Below the pieces are notes generated by a model, which had not been told where the DNA came from, did no database searches, and saw only the letters and a program-made list of their open reading frames with translations. Shown here one piece after another: positions 1-8,662 of a DNA stretch of 56,023 bases; position 1 is the stretch's first letter, and each line of letters starts with the position of its first letter. The stretch is taken from assembly GCA_964582475.1 (NCBI GenBank), contig CAZOQS010000006.1, positions 1 through 56,023 on the forward strand. The letters are read 5' to 3'. The position numbers were made by a program, and so were the translations under genes. The stretch comes from JAGOTP01 sp964582475 (GTDB lineage Bacteria; Patescibacteriota; Patescibacteriia; 2-12-FULL-60-25).

Positions 1-504
1 CCGTCCCTGCTCCTCCTGGCGGACGATTGCCAGGTCATTGGCCAGAAGATCACGAACTCCCGTCGCCTCTTCGAGATCGCCTGCGCTTGGGCAAAGGATT
101 ACTTCACACACTCAGACGAGCCGGGAGACGGGCCGTGGGACATGGAGCTTCCGCCTGCGGCGTTCGACTTCATCTCTAGCGGTATTGGAGCGAAAACGAA
201 CAATCCATCCGACTACGTCGCCAATGGGAGTAACGACCCGAGCAACGCCTACCTCAAGCGGCGGCGCTCTCTTCCGGTGATCGCGGCCACGATGGGGATC
301 GTCACGTTTGCCATGTATTTCGCCCAAGCCAAGGCGGCTGGCCGCCTGGTGGAGATACTGGACTACGATGTACTGGATGGAGCGACGCACGTGATCACCG
401 ATATCAGCTGCGTCACCCCTCTCCCCCTACAGATCACCTGGAGCAGAGGTCTCGCCCGCGTCGGGACGCTGAGTCTCGTCCCAACCATCCCCACGTCAGA
501 TTGA
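1..504 (+). CDS. Hypothetical protein, GC-rich, 5' end outside window
   Basis: The reading frame is open from the first base to the TGA at 502-504, so the start lies upstream; 167 residues are visible. I do not recognise the family. It is a diverged paralogue of the next gene: both share the pattern LP-x4-F-(I/V)-SSGI followed by a P-x-DY motif, then LPV before a helical segment, then a THV(I/V) strand, in the same order and spacing. No signal peptide is visible in the part present. Codons are strongly GC-biased at third positions, unlike the native genes downstream. It ends in its own hairpin terminator (553-610). Inference: one member of a tandem array that may continue upstream. The reading frame is supported by the homology to its neighbour; function is unknown. 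Confidence 0.7.
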   Translation, partial: PSLLLLADDCQVIGQKITNSRRLFEIACAWAKDYFTHSDEPGDGPWDMELPPAAFDFISSGIGAKTNNPSDYVANGSNDPSNAYLKRRRSLPVIAATMGIVTFAMYFAQAKAAGRLVEILDYDVLDGATHVITDISCVTPLPLQITWSRGLARVGTLSLVPTIPTSD

Positions 505-552
505 CCCCCTCCTTCGCCCCTTCCCCTCCACGGCACCCACTCACAGCCAGAA

Positions 553-610
553 AGCACCCGGCACTCCGCCGGTTCTCGCCTTCGCTGTCGCTGGGTGCTC
601 TTCTGTTTTT
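553..610 (+). terminator. Branched rho-independent terminator of first paralogue
   Basis: Outer arms AGCACCC (553-559) and GGGTGCT (593-599) enclose an inner CCGGC/GCCGG hairpin (558-572), and the structure is followed by CTTCTGTTTTT. The right half and T tract are nearly identical to the terminator after the second paralogue (578-612 versus 1375-1408, about 31 of 35 bases). Confidence 0.7.
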
Positions 611-624
611 ACTGGGGAGTAGGG

Positions 625-653
625 TTGACAAAATCGCTAGAACAAGCTATAAA
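625..653 (+). promoter_or_regulatory. Sigma-70-type promoter of GC-rich gene at 690
   Basis: A perfect TTGACA (625-630) and TATAAA (648-653) are separated by exactly 17 nt. The predicted start is near 660, which leaves a leader of about 30 nt with GAAGGA (676-681) 8 nt before the ATG. The extended -35, TTGACAAAAT, recurs at the GC-rich loci promoted at 40291 and 50330. Confidence 0.8.
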
Positions 654-689
654 CACCGCCCCCACCCCTCACCCCGAAGGAATCACAAC

Positions 690-1313
690 ATGGACGGTAC
701 CGTGCCTGATCACACTCACGTCATCTTCTGCCCAGCCACGCCCGAGCTCGCCGTCGGCCCCATCGTCGGAGATCGGGTGACGGACATTGAGCAGTTCTGC
801 GCGATCGCCCGCCCCTGCATCGAGCGGGCGATCCGGAGCCAGGCCTCGGACAGCCGGGGCGAGCGCATCGTCACGCTGCCCCAGGAGGTCCTGCCGTTCG
901 TCTCGAGCGGCATCGCGCTCGCGACCCGGGACCCGAAGGACTACACGGTCCAGCTGGATCCGTCCGGTCAGATGGTGGCCTGCCGCCCGCGTACGGAGGC
1001 TCTCCCTGTGAAGGAGGTCAAGGTCTTCGTGACCACGATCGCCCGCTACTGCAGGGAGTTCCAGCGCCACGTTCCGTTCAACCTCGCGCCCAGTGAGGAA
1101 GTGCTCCGTAACTCGACTCACGTCGTGATCGCGATCCAGGTGATCGCGGGTCCGAACAGCACCCGGCACACGCCGAACCCGGGGCTGTTCGCCTACCAGA
1201 TCGCCCACACGAACCTGCGTCCGGCGAACGAGCGGCCCACCCTGGACCAGCTCGCCCGCGACGCCTGGGCGGTCATGCACTACAGCCGGGATTTCTCCCC
1301 CGTCTACGGCTGA
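690..1313 (+). CDS. Hypothetical protein, GC-rich, paralogue of upstream gene
   Basis: The product is 207 residues. An in-frame extension to 501 exists, but the ATG at 690 is chosen because it follows a GAAGGA ribosome-binding site and lies downstream of the perfect promoter at 625-653. No signal peptide or membrane segment is visible, so it is probably cytoplasmic. It shares the LP-x4-F-V-SSGI, P-x-DY, LPV and THV motifs with the preceding gene. Third positions are overwhelmingly G or C. I do not recognise the family and assign no function. Its terminator (1352-1406) is homologous to that of the first copy, so the duplication unit was gene plus terminator. Confidence 0.8.
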   Translation: MDGTVPDHTHVIFCPATPELAVGPIVGDRVTDIEQFCAIARPCIERAIRSQASDSRGERIVTLPQEVLPFVSSGIALATRDPKDYTVQLDPSGQMVACRPRTEALPVKEVKVFVTTIARYCREFQRHVPFNLAPSEEVLRNSTHVVIAIQVIAGPNSTRHTPNPGLFAYQIAHTNLRPANERPTLDQLARDAWAVMHYSRDFSPVYG

Positions 1314-1351
1314 CCGCCACCCACCCCTCACCCCGCACCCACGCGGCTGAA

Positions 1352-1406
1352 GCCCCCATCACTCTCGATGGAACGCCTTCGCCGTCGATGGGTGCGCTTC
1401 TGTTTT
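1352..1406 (+). terminator. Terminator of second paralogue
   Basis: Arms GCCCCCATC (1352-1360) and GATGGGTGC (1387-1395) pair with one mismatch around an internal segment and are followed by GCTTCTGTTTT. It is the homologue of the terminator at 553-610. Confidence 0.6.
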
Positions 1407-1471
1407 ACAGATATTTCCTCACAACGCTGCTGGCTTTTTCCCTGCCCAGCCGTTTATACTGGGCTATCTCT

Positions 1472-2953
1472 ATGCGTTTATCGCTTTCAACCGCTCTCTG
1501 GGTCATTGGCTGCACGTTGCTCGGCCTCTCCGCCGCCGCTTCGCCTTCTTCGGCGAAGGTCACGTCCAACGAGATTCGCTCAATGGTTCGGATCGAAGTG
1601 CCTGCCCTCAATGGAAAAACGACCATTACCGGTTCAGGCGTGATCATCGACCAAGATGGGCGCTTCCTGACTGCTTATACGGCCGTGGCAAAACTCGTGA
1701 AAGACAAAGGGACGAAAATGATTGTCTGTGCCGCAAAGGATGAGGTGAGCCTCCCCGTCTGCAACCTTGAGGCCACGCTGTTGAAAACAAATACCGGAAG
1801 CAACCTGGCACTCCTTCAGATAAAACGCGTTCTCTCGCAAGGAGAATGGCGGAGCGTTGAAGAAGAAAAACTCCGCAGTGGATTTTCGTTTTCTCACGTC
1901 AGCCTCAACAAAAGCACGACCACGGAAACGCTTCTCTTGAGCGATGATCTGTTCGTCCTCGACTATCCCCTGACCCGTGCAGCGAGCGTCTCACAGAATA
2001 AAGGCAGCGTGACGGGCTACGATCGAAAAGTCGTAAAAGACAAACCCGTCCCCTGGCTCGTGAAAACAAGTATTGTTTCGAATCAGAAATCATCAGGAGG
2101 AGCTGTCCTGAACAGCCAGAACCAACTCGTTGGTCTTCCAACTGCGACTACCGGAACAACCAATGGCTACGCCTCGTTCGTCTCACTCCCTGTGATCAAC
2201 GCCTTCTTGAAAGAAGCGCTCGGTCCAACCTATCTCACCAACAAACTTCCGTTCGTCTTCGATGGGAAATTCAATGGCGTCCACGGGGGTGTCTTGCTCT
2301 CGACGCCTTGTCCAGATTCTTCCCGTTACGAACCAAGTACAAAAACCTGTACCTGCAACAATGGATTCTACGCGGTCGGCAACGCCTGTATTTTGGGTGT
2401 GACCTATTGCCAGGTGATGTATCCAAAACGCGGAACCTACGACGTCTTCATCAAAGAATGTACTTGCCAAGTCGACGGCCTCACGCAGGTCTGTCCCGCA
2501 AGTTTGAAAAAAGTTATCGCGCCACCCGTGAAACCAGCCGCTCCAAAACCAACCACAGCAACGACAACAAAAGCGGTTGCGCCAACATCAACCAAGCCCA
2601 TCGGACCTCCGGTGAAAGTAACCGTCCCTCCAAAAGCGACGAGCACCTCTTCCGTTAAACAAACGACACCCACTGCAAAACCAGCAACTTCTACCCCAAG
2701 CGTGATTGAGATTGCTTGCAAGAAAAAGACGGGCTGGAGCTACCTAAAGAAAACGAACCTGTGCGTCCCCGTTGGAAAGCTTTTGAAACAGGCTGACCTC
2801 GCCCTCTGTGAAGTTGTTGCCGTCCCTGCGACCAAGCTCTACTTCGTCAAAGGCAATAGCTATATCAAGCGCATGACGTATCGCAACAAACTGTGTTTCG
2901 CAGACGAAGCAAGTGCGCAAAAAGCGACTTACAAGAAGTCGCTCGCGAAATAA
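1472..2953 (+). CDS. Exported trypsin-like (DegP/HtrA-fold) pseudo-protease with Cys-rich tail
   Basis: The product is 493 residues. The ATG at 1472 is chosen because it begins a signal peptide (hydrophobic residues 9-22) and lies 11 nt after a TATACT box (1455-1460). Residues about 35-250 follow the HtrA protease layout: GSGVIID, then the position of the LTNxHVV histidine, then S-D-x-ALL-x-I, then SSGG. The serine (S208 of SSGG) is kept, but the catalytic His position reads Thr70 (LTAYT) and the Asp position reads Asn111 (SNLALL), so proteolysis is unlikely. A cysteine-rich EGF-like stretch (about 300-365), a Pro/Thr/Lys-rich linker (about 370-440) and another Cys-containing module follow. 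Inference: an inactive protease-fold binding or scaffold protein at the cell surface. It converges on the ABC gene with only 21 bp between them. Confidence 0.8.
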   Translation: MRLSLSTALWVIGCTLLGLSAAASPSSAKVTSNEIRSMVRIEVPALNGKTTITGSGVIIDQDGRFLTAYTAVAKLVKDKGTKMIVCAAKDEVSLPVCNLEATLLKTNTGSNLALLQIKRVLSQGEWRSVEEEKLRSGFSFSHVSLNKSTTTETLLLSDDLFVLDYPLTRAASVSQNKGSVTGYDRKVVKDKPVPWLVKTSIVSNQKSSGGAVLNSQNQLVGLPTATTGTTNGYASFVSLPVINAFLKEALGPTYLTNKLPFVFDGKFNGVHGGVLLSTPCPDSSRYEPSTKTCTCNNGFYAVGNACILGVTYCQVMYPKRGTYDVFIKECTCQVDGLTQVCPASLKKVIAPPVKPAAPKPTTATTTKAVAPTSTKPIGPPVKVTVPPKATSTSSVKQTTPTAKPATSTPSVIEIACKKKTGWSYLKKTNLCVPVGKLLKQADLALCEVVAVPATKLYFVKGNSYIKRMTYRNKLCFADEASAQKATYKKSLAK

Positions 2954-2974
2954 GGGTTCGAGTAACTGCGTGTT

Positions 2975-5299
2975 TTAGGCGGCGTGGATTTCGTCTACGC
3001 GGATGACTTTGCGTCGGGCGCCTGGATCACTCTTTTCAAAACGGTCGATCAAGCCTTCGCTGTGCGTCACACAGATAATCGTGAGGGAAGGATCTTTTTC
3101 GTGCATTGTTTGCAACAGCTCCCACGCTTCCCGCGCCGTATCTGGATCGAGGCTCGCGGTTGGTTCGTCGAGCAAGAGGATCTTCGGACGCTTGATCAAG
3201 GCGCGCGCAAGACCAAAGCGCAACGTTTCTCCACCTGAAGCATAGTTCAGTGGCGTATCGAGTCGATCCGCAAACTTATCGAGACCCAACTCTTTCAAAA
3301 CGGATTTCACCTCTTCATCCGTTCGTTCCAAATGTGGGATCCAGAGCGTAACGTTTTCGCGAACGCTCATCTCAGGGAAAATCTGTGGCGCCTGGTTGGC
3401 GTACGCCATAGCGGCATATAAGGAATCTGGTCCGTATTTTTTGATCTCTGATACAGGAACATCGCCGATACGGACCTCTCCATATTCTGGCGGCTGAAGA
3501 TCTGTGATCTGTTTCAAGATGGTTGATTTTCCACTCCCCGACTTTCCGATCAAGAGCACGAACTCCCCTGCCTGGATACGCTCTGTCGCTCCCCGTAGGA
3601 CATTCTTAAACCACAAATTCTCAAGCGTAATATCCGCATGTGGAAGGGAGGAAAACGAGACACGGGCTTTTTCGCGCGGGCCATCAGGACCATCCAAATC
3701 CTCAGGCTTTCCCAGCATGTCTCGCATACGCTGGATTTTCCCAACGGCTTCTTTGTAACTTCCGTGATACATCTCGAGCAATTCCTCCACCGGACGGCGC
3801 ATGTTTTTTACTAATTCAATCTGTTCCAACACATCACTTCCCTTTTTTACTACTCCTAATCGCTGGAGTCCGTACCCCACACACGCCGCTCCTGCATCCA
3901 CCATCACCCGGGGAAGGTTTGCCTTCACTCGCTGCCGTACACGTTCCCAAGGCGTTTTCTTATCAAACGAATCCATTTCGTTAATGGTCTTTGTAATATC
4001 ATCCGCCTTATCGCCTGCCGCTTCCGAGACGCGTAACTGATCCATCCCGTCCTTAATGAAGGAGAGTTTTTTTCCCAAGTTACGCTGTCGTTTACGATCA
4101 GTATCACTTAATCCCCAAGCGACCTTCCCTTCTTCCTTCGCCGCTAGTCCAAGGAGTGGAAGTCCGCCAACCCCAATCAGTCCAAGCAATGGGTGAAGCT
4201 TTGTCAGGGCATACAAACTCATTCCCATCGACGTGGCAGCAGGCAGCAAGTCTCGATAGAGCAGCCGAACCAGTTCGTGAATTCCTTGCTTTCCTTCGCC
4301 CAGAGTCCGCAACATGTCTTGATCGGAGGCCGAAGGACTGAATTCCGACCGTCGAAAGAAGAGCGAATCCACCATTCGACGATTGAGTTCCGTGTTCAAA
4401 GTAAATTGAATTTGATCCGTTCCATCTTCGGACAAACCCTGTATCCCTGCTTTTCCAACCTCGACCGCTAAAGAGGTGAGGTAGACATCTAGCTGGAATA
4501 CATCGTCTTTTACGAAGTCTTTCTTTACATTCGGGAGATAGGCATTGATACGCGAGCTTACAACCGACCCCAGCGCCAAGCGAGCAATCGTGTTTCGATG
4601 GTTCTCCATGCCATACTCCTTCCAAACAATATTCAAAATATCAACAAATTGCTTGACGTCACTTTTCACAACCGGGACCTCAGGCAATTTTAATCGGACA
4701 ATCGCTTGGATGTCTTCCGGCGTGTAGGCAAATTCTTTTTCCAGCTTAGCTTGCAAGCGCAGAATCGCTTGGGCACGTGTCTCCGGCTTGGCCAAGGCCA
4801 CCGCCTCGCGCGCTTCGAACGAGTCGATTTCATCAATAAACGCTTCGGCGGTCAGGGTGGCGGCCGCGGCTTCCATAAACGCAACCCCTTCATAACGCAC
4901 ACCCGCCTGCGCCTCTACTGGAACATCCAAGGTGACCATGTCGCTTCGGAGCGCATCAATCCATTGATTAATTTTCGGTCGCCACTCAGGAGATTCCGGG
5001 TTCACTCCGCGCTTCCCCTCTTTTGGATGTTTCGCAATCGCGAGCCGCATCTCGCTGATCACCTGCCCAAAAACCTCCGAGGACTGGGCATCCGCGGAGA
5101 AAAACCGATTCCATTTATTGAGCAGCTCTTTTTCGTCTGGCTCAATTTCTGCCAACGCGGCCCGTAGCTCAGCCAGTAAACGATCAAAGTGAAAATCCAC
5201 CATGCTCTTGGCGGGCTTCTGTTCCCGTTCACTGATTGTCACTTCACGACGGACGGCACGTGCAGTACGTCCGGTTACGGGAGCTTGTTCCATAGGCAT
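2975..5299 (-). CDS. ABC-type ATPase with long unique N-terminal region
   Basis: The product is 774 residues. The start at 5299 sits 15 nt after a TATACT box (5315-5320 on this strand); an upstream in-frame ATG at 5323 lies before that box and is rejected. The C-terminal 220 residues are a complete ABC nucleotide-binding domain: Walker A GKSGSGKST (about 583-591), signature ASGGE (about 688), Walker B ILLLDEP (about 705) and the H-loop in THSE (about 745). The middle resembles a degenerate exporter transmembrane region, with clear hydrophobic stretches only around residues 370-390 and 475-490. The N-terminal 340 residues are charged, helical and unlike any transporter I know. Substrate unknown. 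It could be a transporter half or an ATPase that acts on another membrane partner. Confidence 0.75.
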   Translation of the reverse strand: MPMEQAPVTGRTARAVRREVTISEREQKPAKSMVDFHFDRLLAELRAALAEIEPDEKELLNKWNRFFSADAQSSEVFGQVISEMRLAIAKHPKEGKRGVNPESPEWRPKINQWIDALRSDMVTLDVPVEAQAGVRYEGVAFMEAAAATLTAEAFIDEIDSFEAREAVALAKPETRAQAILRLQAKLEKEFAYTPEDIQAIVRLKLPEVPVVKSDVKQFVDILNIVWKEYGMENHRNTIARLALGSVVSSRINAYLPNVKKDFVKDDVFQLDVYLTSLAVEVGKAGIQGLSEDGTDQIQFTLNTELNRRMVDSLFFRRSEFSPSASDQDMLRTLGEGKQGIHELVRLLYRDLLPAATSMGMSLYALTKLHPLLGLIGVGGLPLLGLAAKEEGKVAWGLSDTDRKRQRNLGKKLSFIKDGMDQLRVSEAAGDKADDITKTINEMDSFDKKTPWERVRQRVKANLPRVMVDAGAACVGYGLQRLGVVKKGSDVLEQIELVKNMRRPVEELLEMYHGSYKEAVGKIQRMRDMLGKPEDLDGPDGPREKARVSFSSLPHADITLENLWFKNVLRGATERIQAGEFVLLIGKSGSGKSTILKQITDLQPPEYGEVRIGDVPVSEIKKYGPDSLYAAMAYANQAPQIFPEMSVRENVTLWIPHLERTDEEVKSVLKELGLDKFADRLDTPLNYASGGETLRFGLARALIKRPKILLLDEPTASLDPDTAREAWELLQTMHEKDPSLTIICVTHSEGLIDRFEKSDPGARRKVIRVDEIHAA

Positions 5300-5326
5300 A
5301 GAGCGAATGGAGCTAGTATACACCCC

Positions 5327-6337
5327 TTAAATGGGCTCTCCTATCGTATAGTTGGTGAAGTAAGCGTCTGAGACGTCATCTACATTTTTGTTCCAAGTTT
5401 TTCCGTAGAGTGCTGCTGCTTCGGCTGGGGTTTTGATCCAGCGCAACACGCCGCCTTTTTGAATCGCGTAGACATTCGGAAGCGACTCAATTTTTACCAT
5501 CTTTGTTCCAGGACGATAGGTCACGTTGCCTCCAAGCGGAATCGCGGCCATGCCTTCGCTCGAAAGGGTTTGAACGGTTTTAAAATCCGCGTACCACGAG
5601 AAGTAGACGCGCTCATTTGGGAACCCATAGCGCTTGCCATCAGCCCCACAATAGTAGACCGCTGAAACCGTCGCCGATCTCACCAGGCTGCCTGAAACGC
5701 AGGGCGCTGCGCTACCCGTAGAGACGAGCCCCTTGTCTGTATTGATATCCGGGCTCGCCGCTTTCACGGTCGCAACACTGTATCTTCCTTCTGTTAACGC
5801 CGCCGACAAACTCGCATAGGGATCGATCGCCGTATCGTCTGGCGTTCGAATCTCGAAGTGCAGATGGGACGTGATCGACTCGGCATTTCCGCTATCCCCC
5901 ATCCACCCAATGAGTTGCCCCTTCGTGGCCTGTGCTCCCCGAACGATCCCCGGCGCATAGGCATGCGCTGTTCCGCCCAACCCATCGTCCGTCCCCGGTG
6001 TATCGTTATTTACGTGAATGTAGTGATATGTATAGCCATCGTCATCTTCCAATGTAATCGCGTACCCCCAGGCTGCCTCCGGAATGACAACCGACTGCAC
6101 CCGGCCGGTGACCGCCGCATAGAGCGGCGTCATCTTGGCTCCAACCAAATCATTCCCTTCATGCGCGCGCGTTCCACGGCTCTGCCCAAAATCATTCGAC
6201 AACGGAACAGTTTTTTCTGTCGGATACGCAATCGGACGCACAATCGCGGACGAAGAAGTCGTTGTTTGCGCCTGCACACCGCTCGCACTCGCAAAGAAGA
6301 CTCCAACCAAGAGGAAAAGGGACAAAACAGCATTCAT
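5327..6337 (-). CDS. Secreted M23 (LytM-type) peptidoglycan endopeptidase
   Basis: The product is 336 residues and starts at the ATG opening a signal peptide (residues 1-24, ending VQAQ). The M23 metallopeptidase domain carries the zinc motif HEGND (His59, Asp63) and the HLH motif (about residue 158), so it is probably active against peptide cross-links. After a linker, the last 120 residues form a module with a YYCGADGKRYGFPN strand, a Tyr-rich middle and a GGVLRWI / YGKTWN pattern, which I associate with exported Patescibacteria proteins and which may bind the wall. A TACTCT box lies just upstream of the start. The start of the divergent Cys-rich gene is 98 bp away. Confidence 0.88.
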   Translation of the reverse strand: MNAVLSLFLLVGVFFASASGVQAQTTTSSSAIVRPIAYPTEKTVPLSNDFGQSRGTRAHEGNDLVGAKMTPLYAAVTGRVQSVVIPEAAWGYAITLEDDDGYTYHYIHVNNDTPGTDDGLGGTAHAYAPGIVRGAQATKGQLIGWMGDSGNAESITSHLHFEIRTPDDTAIDPYASLSAALTEGRYSVATVKAASPDINTDKGLVSTGSAAPCVSGSLVRSATVSAVYYCGADGKRYGFPNERVYFSWYADFKTVQTLSSEGMAAIPLGGNVTYRPGTKMVKIESLPNVYAIQKGGVLRWIKTPAEAAALYGKTWNKNVDDVSDAYFTNYTIGEPI

Positions 6338-6435
6338 ATCCACCCAGAGTACCAGGCTCGCACCAGAACACAACCAGCGTTACACACTTCCGCTCCATAG
6401 ATGAATCAAGCCCGATCCCGTATGATGAAAAGCAT

Positions 6436-6891
6436 ATGAAAACCTTCACACCAATCACTCTCTTCGCCTTTGGTGTTATTACTTTGATTATAGGCGGCGC
6501 CTTGGGGTACACAGCAGGCTACGATCAGGGATTTGAACGGTCCCATCGAAACACTCCTCCACAGAATTTCGAACTTCCAGATCAGACGCCCCCTCCGAGC
6601 ACAACAACCTCATCACCCATCGTCACATCGCCTACACCGACTCCACGACCAACGCCCCCTGCACCAAGTCGTCCAGCCCCCTCCAAAGGAGCCTGTGTAC
6701 CCGCTGGTTGCAGTAGCCAACTCTGTGTTGATGCCGACGAAGCGTCTGGGACGGTGAGTACCTGTGAGTTCCGTGATATCTACGCTTGTTACCGCACGGC
6801 ACGCTGCGAACGACAGACAACAGGAGACTGTGGCTGGACTCAAACGGCTGCGTTGAAGGCCTGTTTGCAGAATCCTCCTCCGCTTGAATAA
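6436..6891 (+). CDS. Membrane-anchored eight-cysteine-cluster protein
   Basis: The product is 151 residues: a TM anchor (residues 6-27), a Pro/Thr/Ser-rich spacer (about 45-85), then a compact C-terminal domain with exactly eight cysteines (CVPAGC, LC, TC, AC, RC, DC, AC) around a C-x-W-T motif. This matches the eight-cysteine-cluster module known from exported bacterial proteins of unknown function. The ATG at 6436 is chosen because a TATGAT box lies 9 nt before it and the longer frame has no membrane anchor at its N-terminus. The eight cysteines could be oxidised by the DsbA/VKOR proteins encoded in this window. Confidence 0.8.
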   Translation: MKTFTPITLFAFGVITLIIGGALGYTAGYDQGFERSHRNTPPQNFELPDQTPPPSTTTSSPIVTSPTPTPRPTPPAPSRPAPSKGACVPAGCSSQLCVDADEASGTVSTCEFRDIYACYRTARCERQTTGDCGWTQTAALKACLQNPPPLE

Positions 6892-6912
6892 AGTGCCAAA
6901 AAGGCGAATACT
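6884..6912 (+). promoter_or_regulatory. Promoter of the heterodimeric ABC exporter genes
   Basis: TTGAAT (6884-6889) and AATACT (6907-6912) are 17 nt apart, with the -35 box overlapping the stop region of the preceding gene. The ATG at 6923 follows 10 nt after the -10, so the mRNA would be almost leaderless. Confidence 0.6.
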
Positions 6913-6922
6913 AGAGGGTGCT

Positions 6923-8662
6923 ATGAAACCGGCAGACAACGCACCTCGACCAAATTTGATGAGCCTCCTAAAGCCCTACAAAGGGCTTATTTTGGGCCTC
7001 TTCACACTCTCCCTACTGAGCAACACTCTCAGCCTCTCCATTCCCAAACGCGTTGCGAATGGCATCGACACCTTCTCGCAGGGAACATTCTCTACTGAGT
7101 CGTTCGTGCTCGCGTTCCTGGGTACGGCTGTATTGATCCTTATCTTCGCCTATCTCCAAAGTCTGGTCCAAATCTATGCCTCAGAGCGCGTTGCTCGCGA
7201 TCTGCGCACGAAGCTCGCAGCAAAGATCTCTCGCCAAAGCGTTGCCTCTATTCAAGAAGTGACGCCTTCGAAGCTGTTGACGAATCTCACCTCCGACATC
7301 GACGCGGTTAAACTCTTCGTATCGCAAGCGATCGTCTCAATCGTGTCGTCCGTCTTTATCATCATTGGCGCGAGCGCGTTACTGATCTCTCTCAACTGGA
7401 AACTCGCCCTCGCCGTGCTCGTGATTCTGCCTCTCATCGCCCTGACCTTTTTCAAGATCTTCTCAAAAGTTGGAGGTCTCTTTAAAGAATCTCAACACGT
7501 CATCGATCGCTTGAACAAGGTCATCAACGAAAGCATCTTAGGTTCAGCCCTCATTCGGGTCTTGAATGCCCAGCAACAAGAGTTTGAAAAATTTCTGGAA
7601 GCAAATACCGAAGCAAAAACAGTGGGGCTGAAGATTCTGCGAATCTTTGCGAGTGCAATTCCCGTCATCAACTTCCTCGGAAGTATGGCGATGCTCGTCG
7701 TAATTGCCTTTGGGGGCCACCTCGCGATTACCGGTGAGATGACGATTGGTGAACTGGCCGCGTTCAATGGCTACCTCACGCTCCTCATCTTCCCGATTCT
7801 CATTATCGGCTTCATGAGTAACGCCATCAGTCGCGCCAACGCCTCGTATGCGCGTGTGTCAGAAGTGTTAAACCTCCCCGAAGAAGCGGCGGACGGAACA
7901 CTCCAAGCAACGCTTCGTGGAGACATTGAAATAGAACACCTGTCGCTCTCGTACGCAGGAAAGCCCGTTCTAAAGGATGTCTCGTTCTCCATCAAGGCAG
8001 GGACGAAGACAGCGATCATCGGCCCAACAGCTGCAGGAAAAACACAGCTTCTGCAGCTCATGACTGGCTTGCTCCCACCAACCTCGGGCAAGATTTTATT
8101 CGATGGACAGCCTCTCACCGACTACGATCATAAAACCTTCCACGCGCAGGTCGGGTTCGTGTTTCAAGATAGCGTCCTCTTCAACTTATCCCTCCGTGAA
8201 AATATCGCCTTCAGCGAAGTGGTTGATCCTGCTCGCTTCGAGAAAGCCGTCGCAACCGCCGAGCTGACGGACTTCATTGAGACACTTCCAGACAAACTGG
8301 AAACGCTGGTCTCAGAGCGTGGAACGAGTTTGTCCGGTGGGCAAAAACAGCGCGTCATGCTCGCTCGTGCGCTCGCGTTGGATCCAAAGATTCTTCTGCT
8401 CGACGATTTCACTGCCCGCGTTGATCCCAATACCGAACAACGCATTTTGAACAATGTCGAGACGAACTATCCAGCTCTGACGCTTATCTCGATCACTCAA
8501 AAGATCGCGCCGATCGAAACCTACGATCAGATTATTTTATTGATGGAAGGAGAAGTTGTCGCGAAAGGCACGCATACAGAGCTCATGCGGAGCTGCCCCG
8601 AGTACGTCCAAATCGCTCAATCCCAACGCAGTACCGACGAATATGAATCCTCCAACAAATAG
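6923..8662 (+). CDS. ABC exporter half, degenerate-site subunit
   Basis: The product is 579 residues with the standard exporter layout: six TM helices (about 20-310) then an ABC domain. Walker A is GPTAAGKT (about 366) and the signature is a canonical LSGGQ (about 470). Walker B reads LLLDDFT, with Asp in place of the catalytic Glu, and the switch position reads SITQK, with Gln in place of His. These are the changes seen in the non-catalytic site of heterodimeric exporters such as TM287/288, BmrCD and LmrCD. The start at 6923 is chosen over 6884 because of the promoter spacing and GAGGGTGCT before it. The partner overlaps its 3' end. Substrate unknown: lipid, peptide or drug are all possible. 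Confidence 0.88.
   Translation: MKPADNAPRPNLMSLLKPYKGLILGLFTLSLLSNTLSLSIPKRVANGIDTFSQGTFSTESFVLAFLGTAVLILIFAYLQSLVQIYASERVARDLRTKLAAKISRQSVASIQEVTPSKLLTNLTSDIDAVKLFVSQAIVSIVSSVFIIIGASALLISLNWKLALAVLVILPLIALTFFKIFSKVGGLFKESQHVIDRLNKVINESILGSALIRVLNAQQQEFEKFLEANTEAKTVGLKILRIFASAIPVINFLGSMAMLVVIAFGGHLAITGEMTIGELAAFNGYLTLLIFPILIIGFMSNAISRANASYARVSEVLNLPEEAADGTLQATLRGDIEIEHLSLSYAGKPVLKDVSFSIKAGTKTAIIGPTAAGKTQLLQLMTGLLPPTSGKILFDGQPLTDYDHKTFHAQVGFVFQDSVLFNLSLRENIAFSEVVDPARFEKAVATAELTDFIETLPDKLETLVSERGTSLSGGQKQRVMLARALALDPKILLLDDFTARVDPNTEQRILNNVETNYPALTLISITQKIAPIETYDQIILLMEGEVVAKGTHTELMRSCPEYVQIAQSQRSTDEYESSNK

Noticed and set aside
669..1331. 220-codon antisense frame over the second paralogue
   Set aside because: Shadow in a GC-rich gene: no promoter or ribosome-binding site, and arginine/aspartate-heavy composition.
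1388..1471. N-terminal extension of the pseudo-protease from ATG 1388
   Set aside because: It would start inside the preceding terminator and upstream of the -10 box, and would bury the signal peptide.
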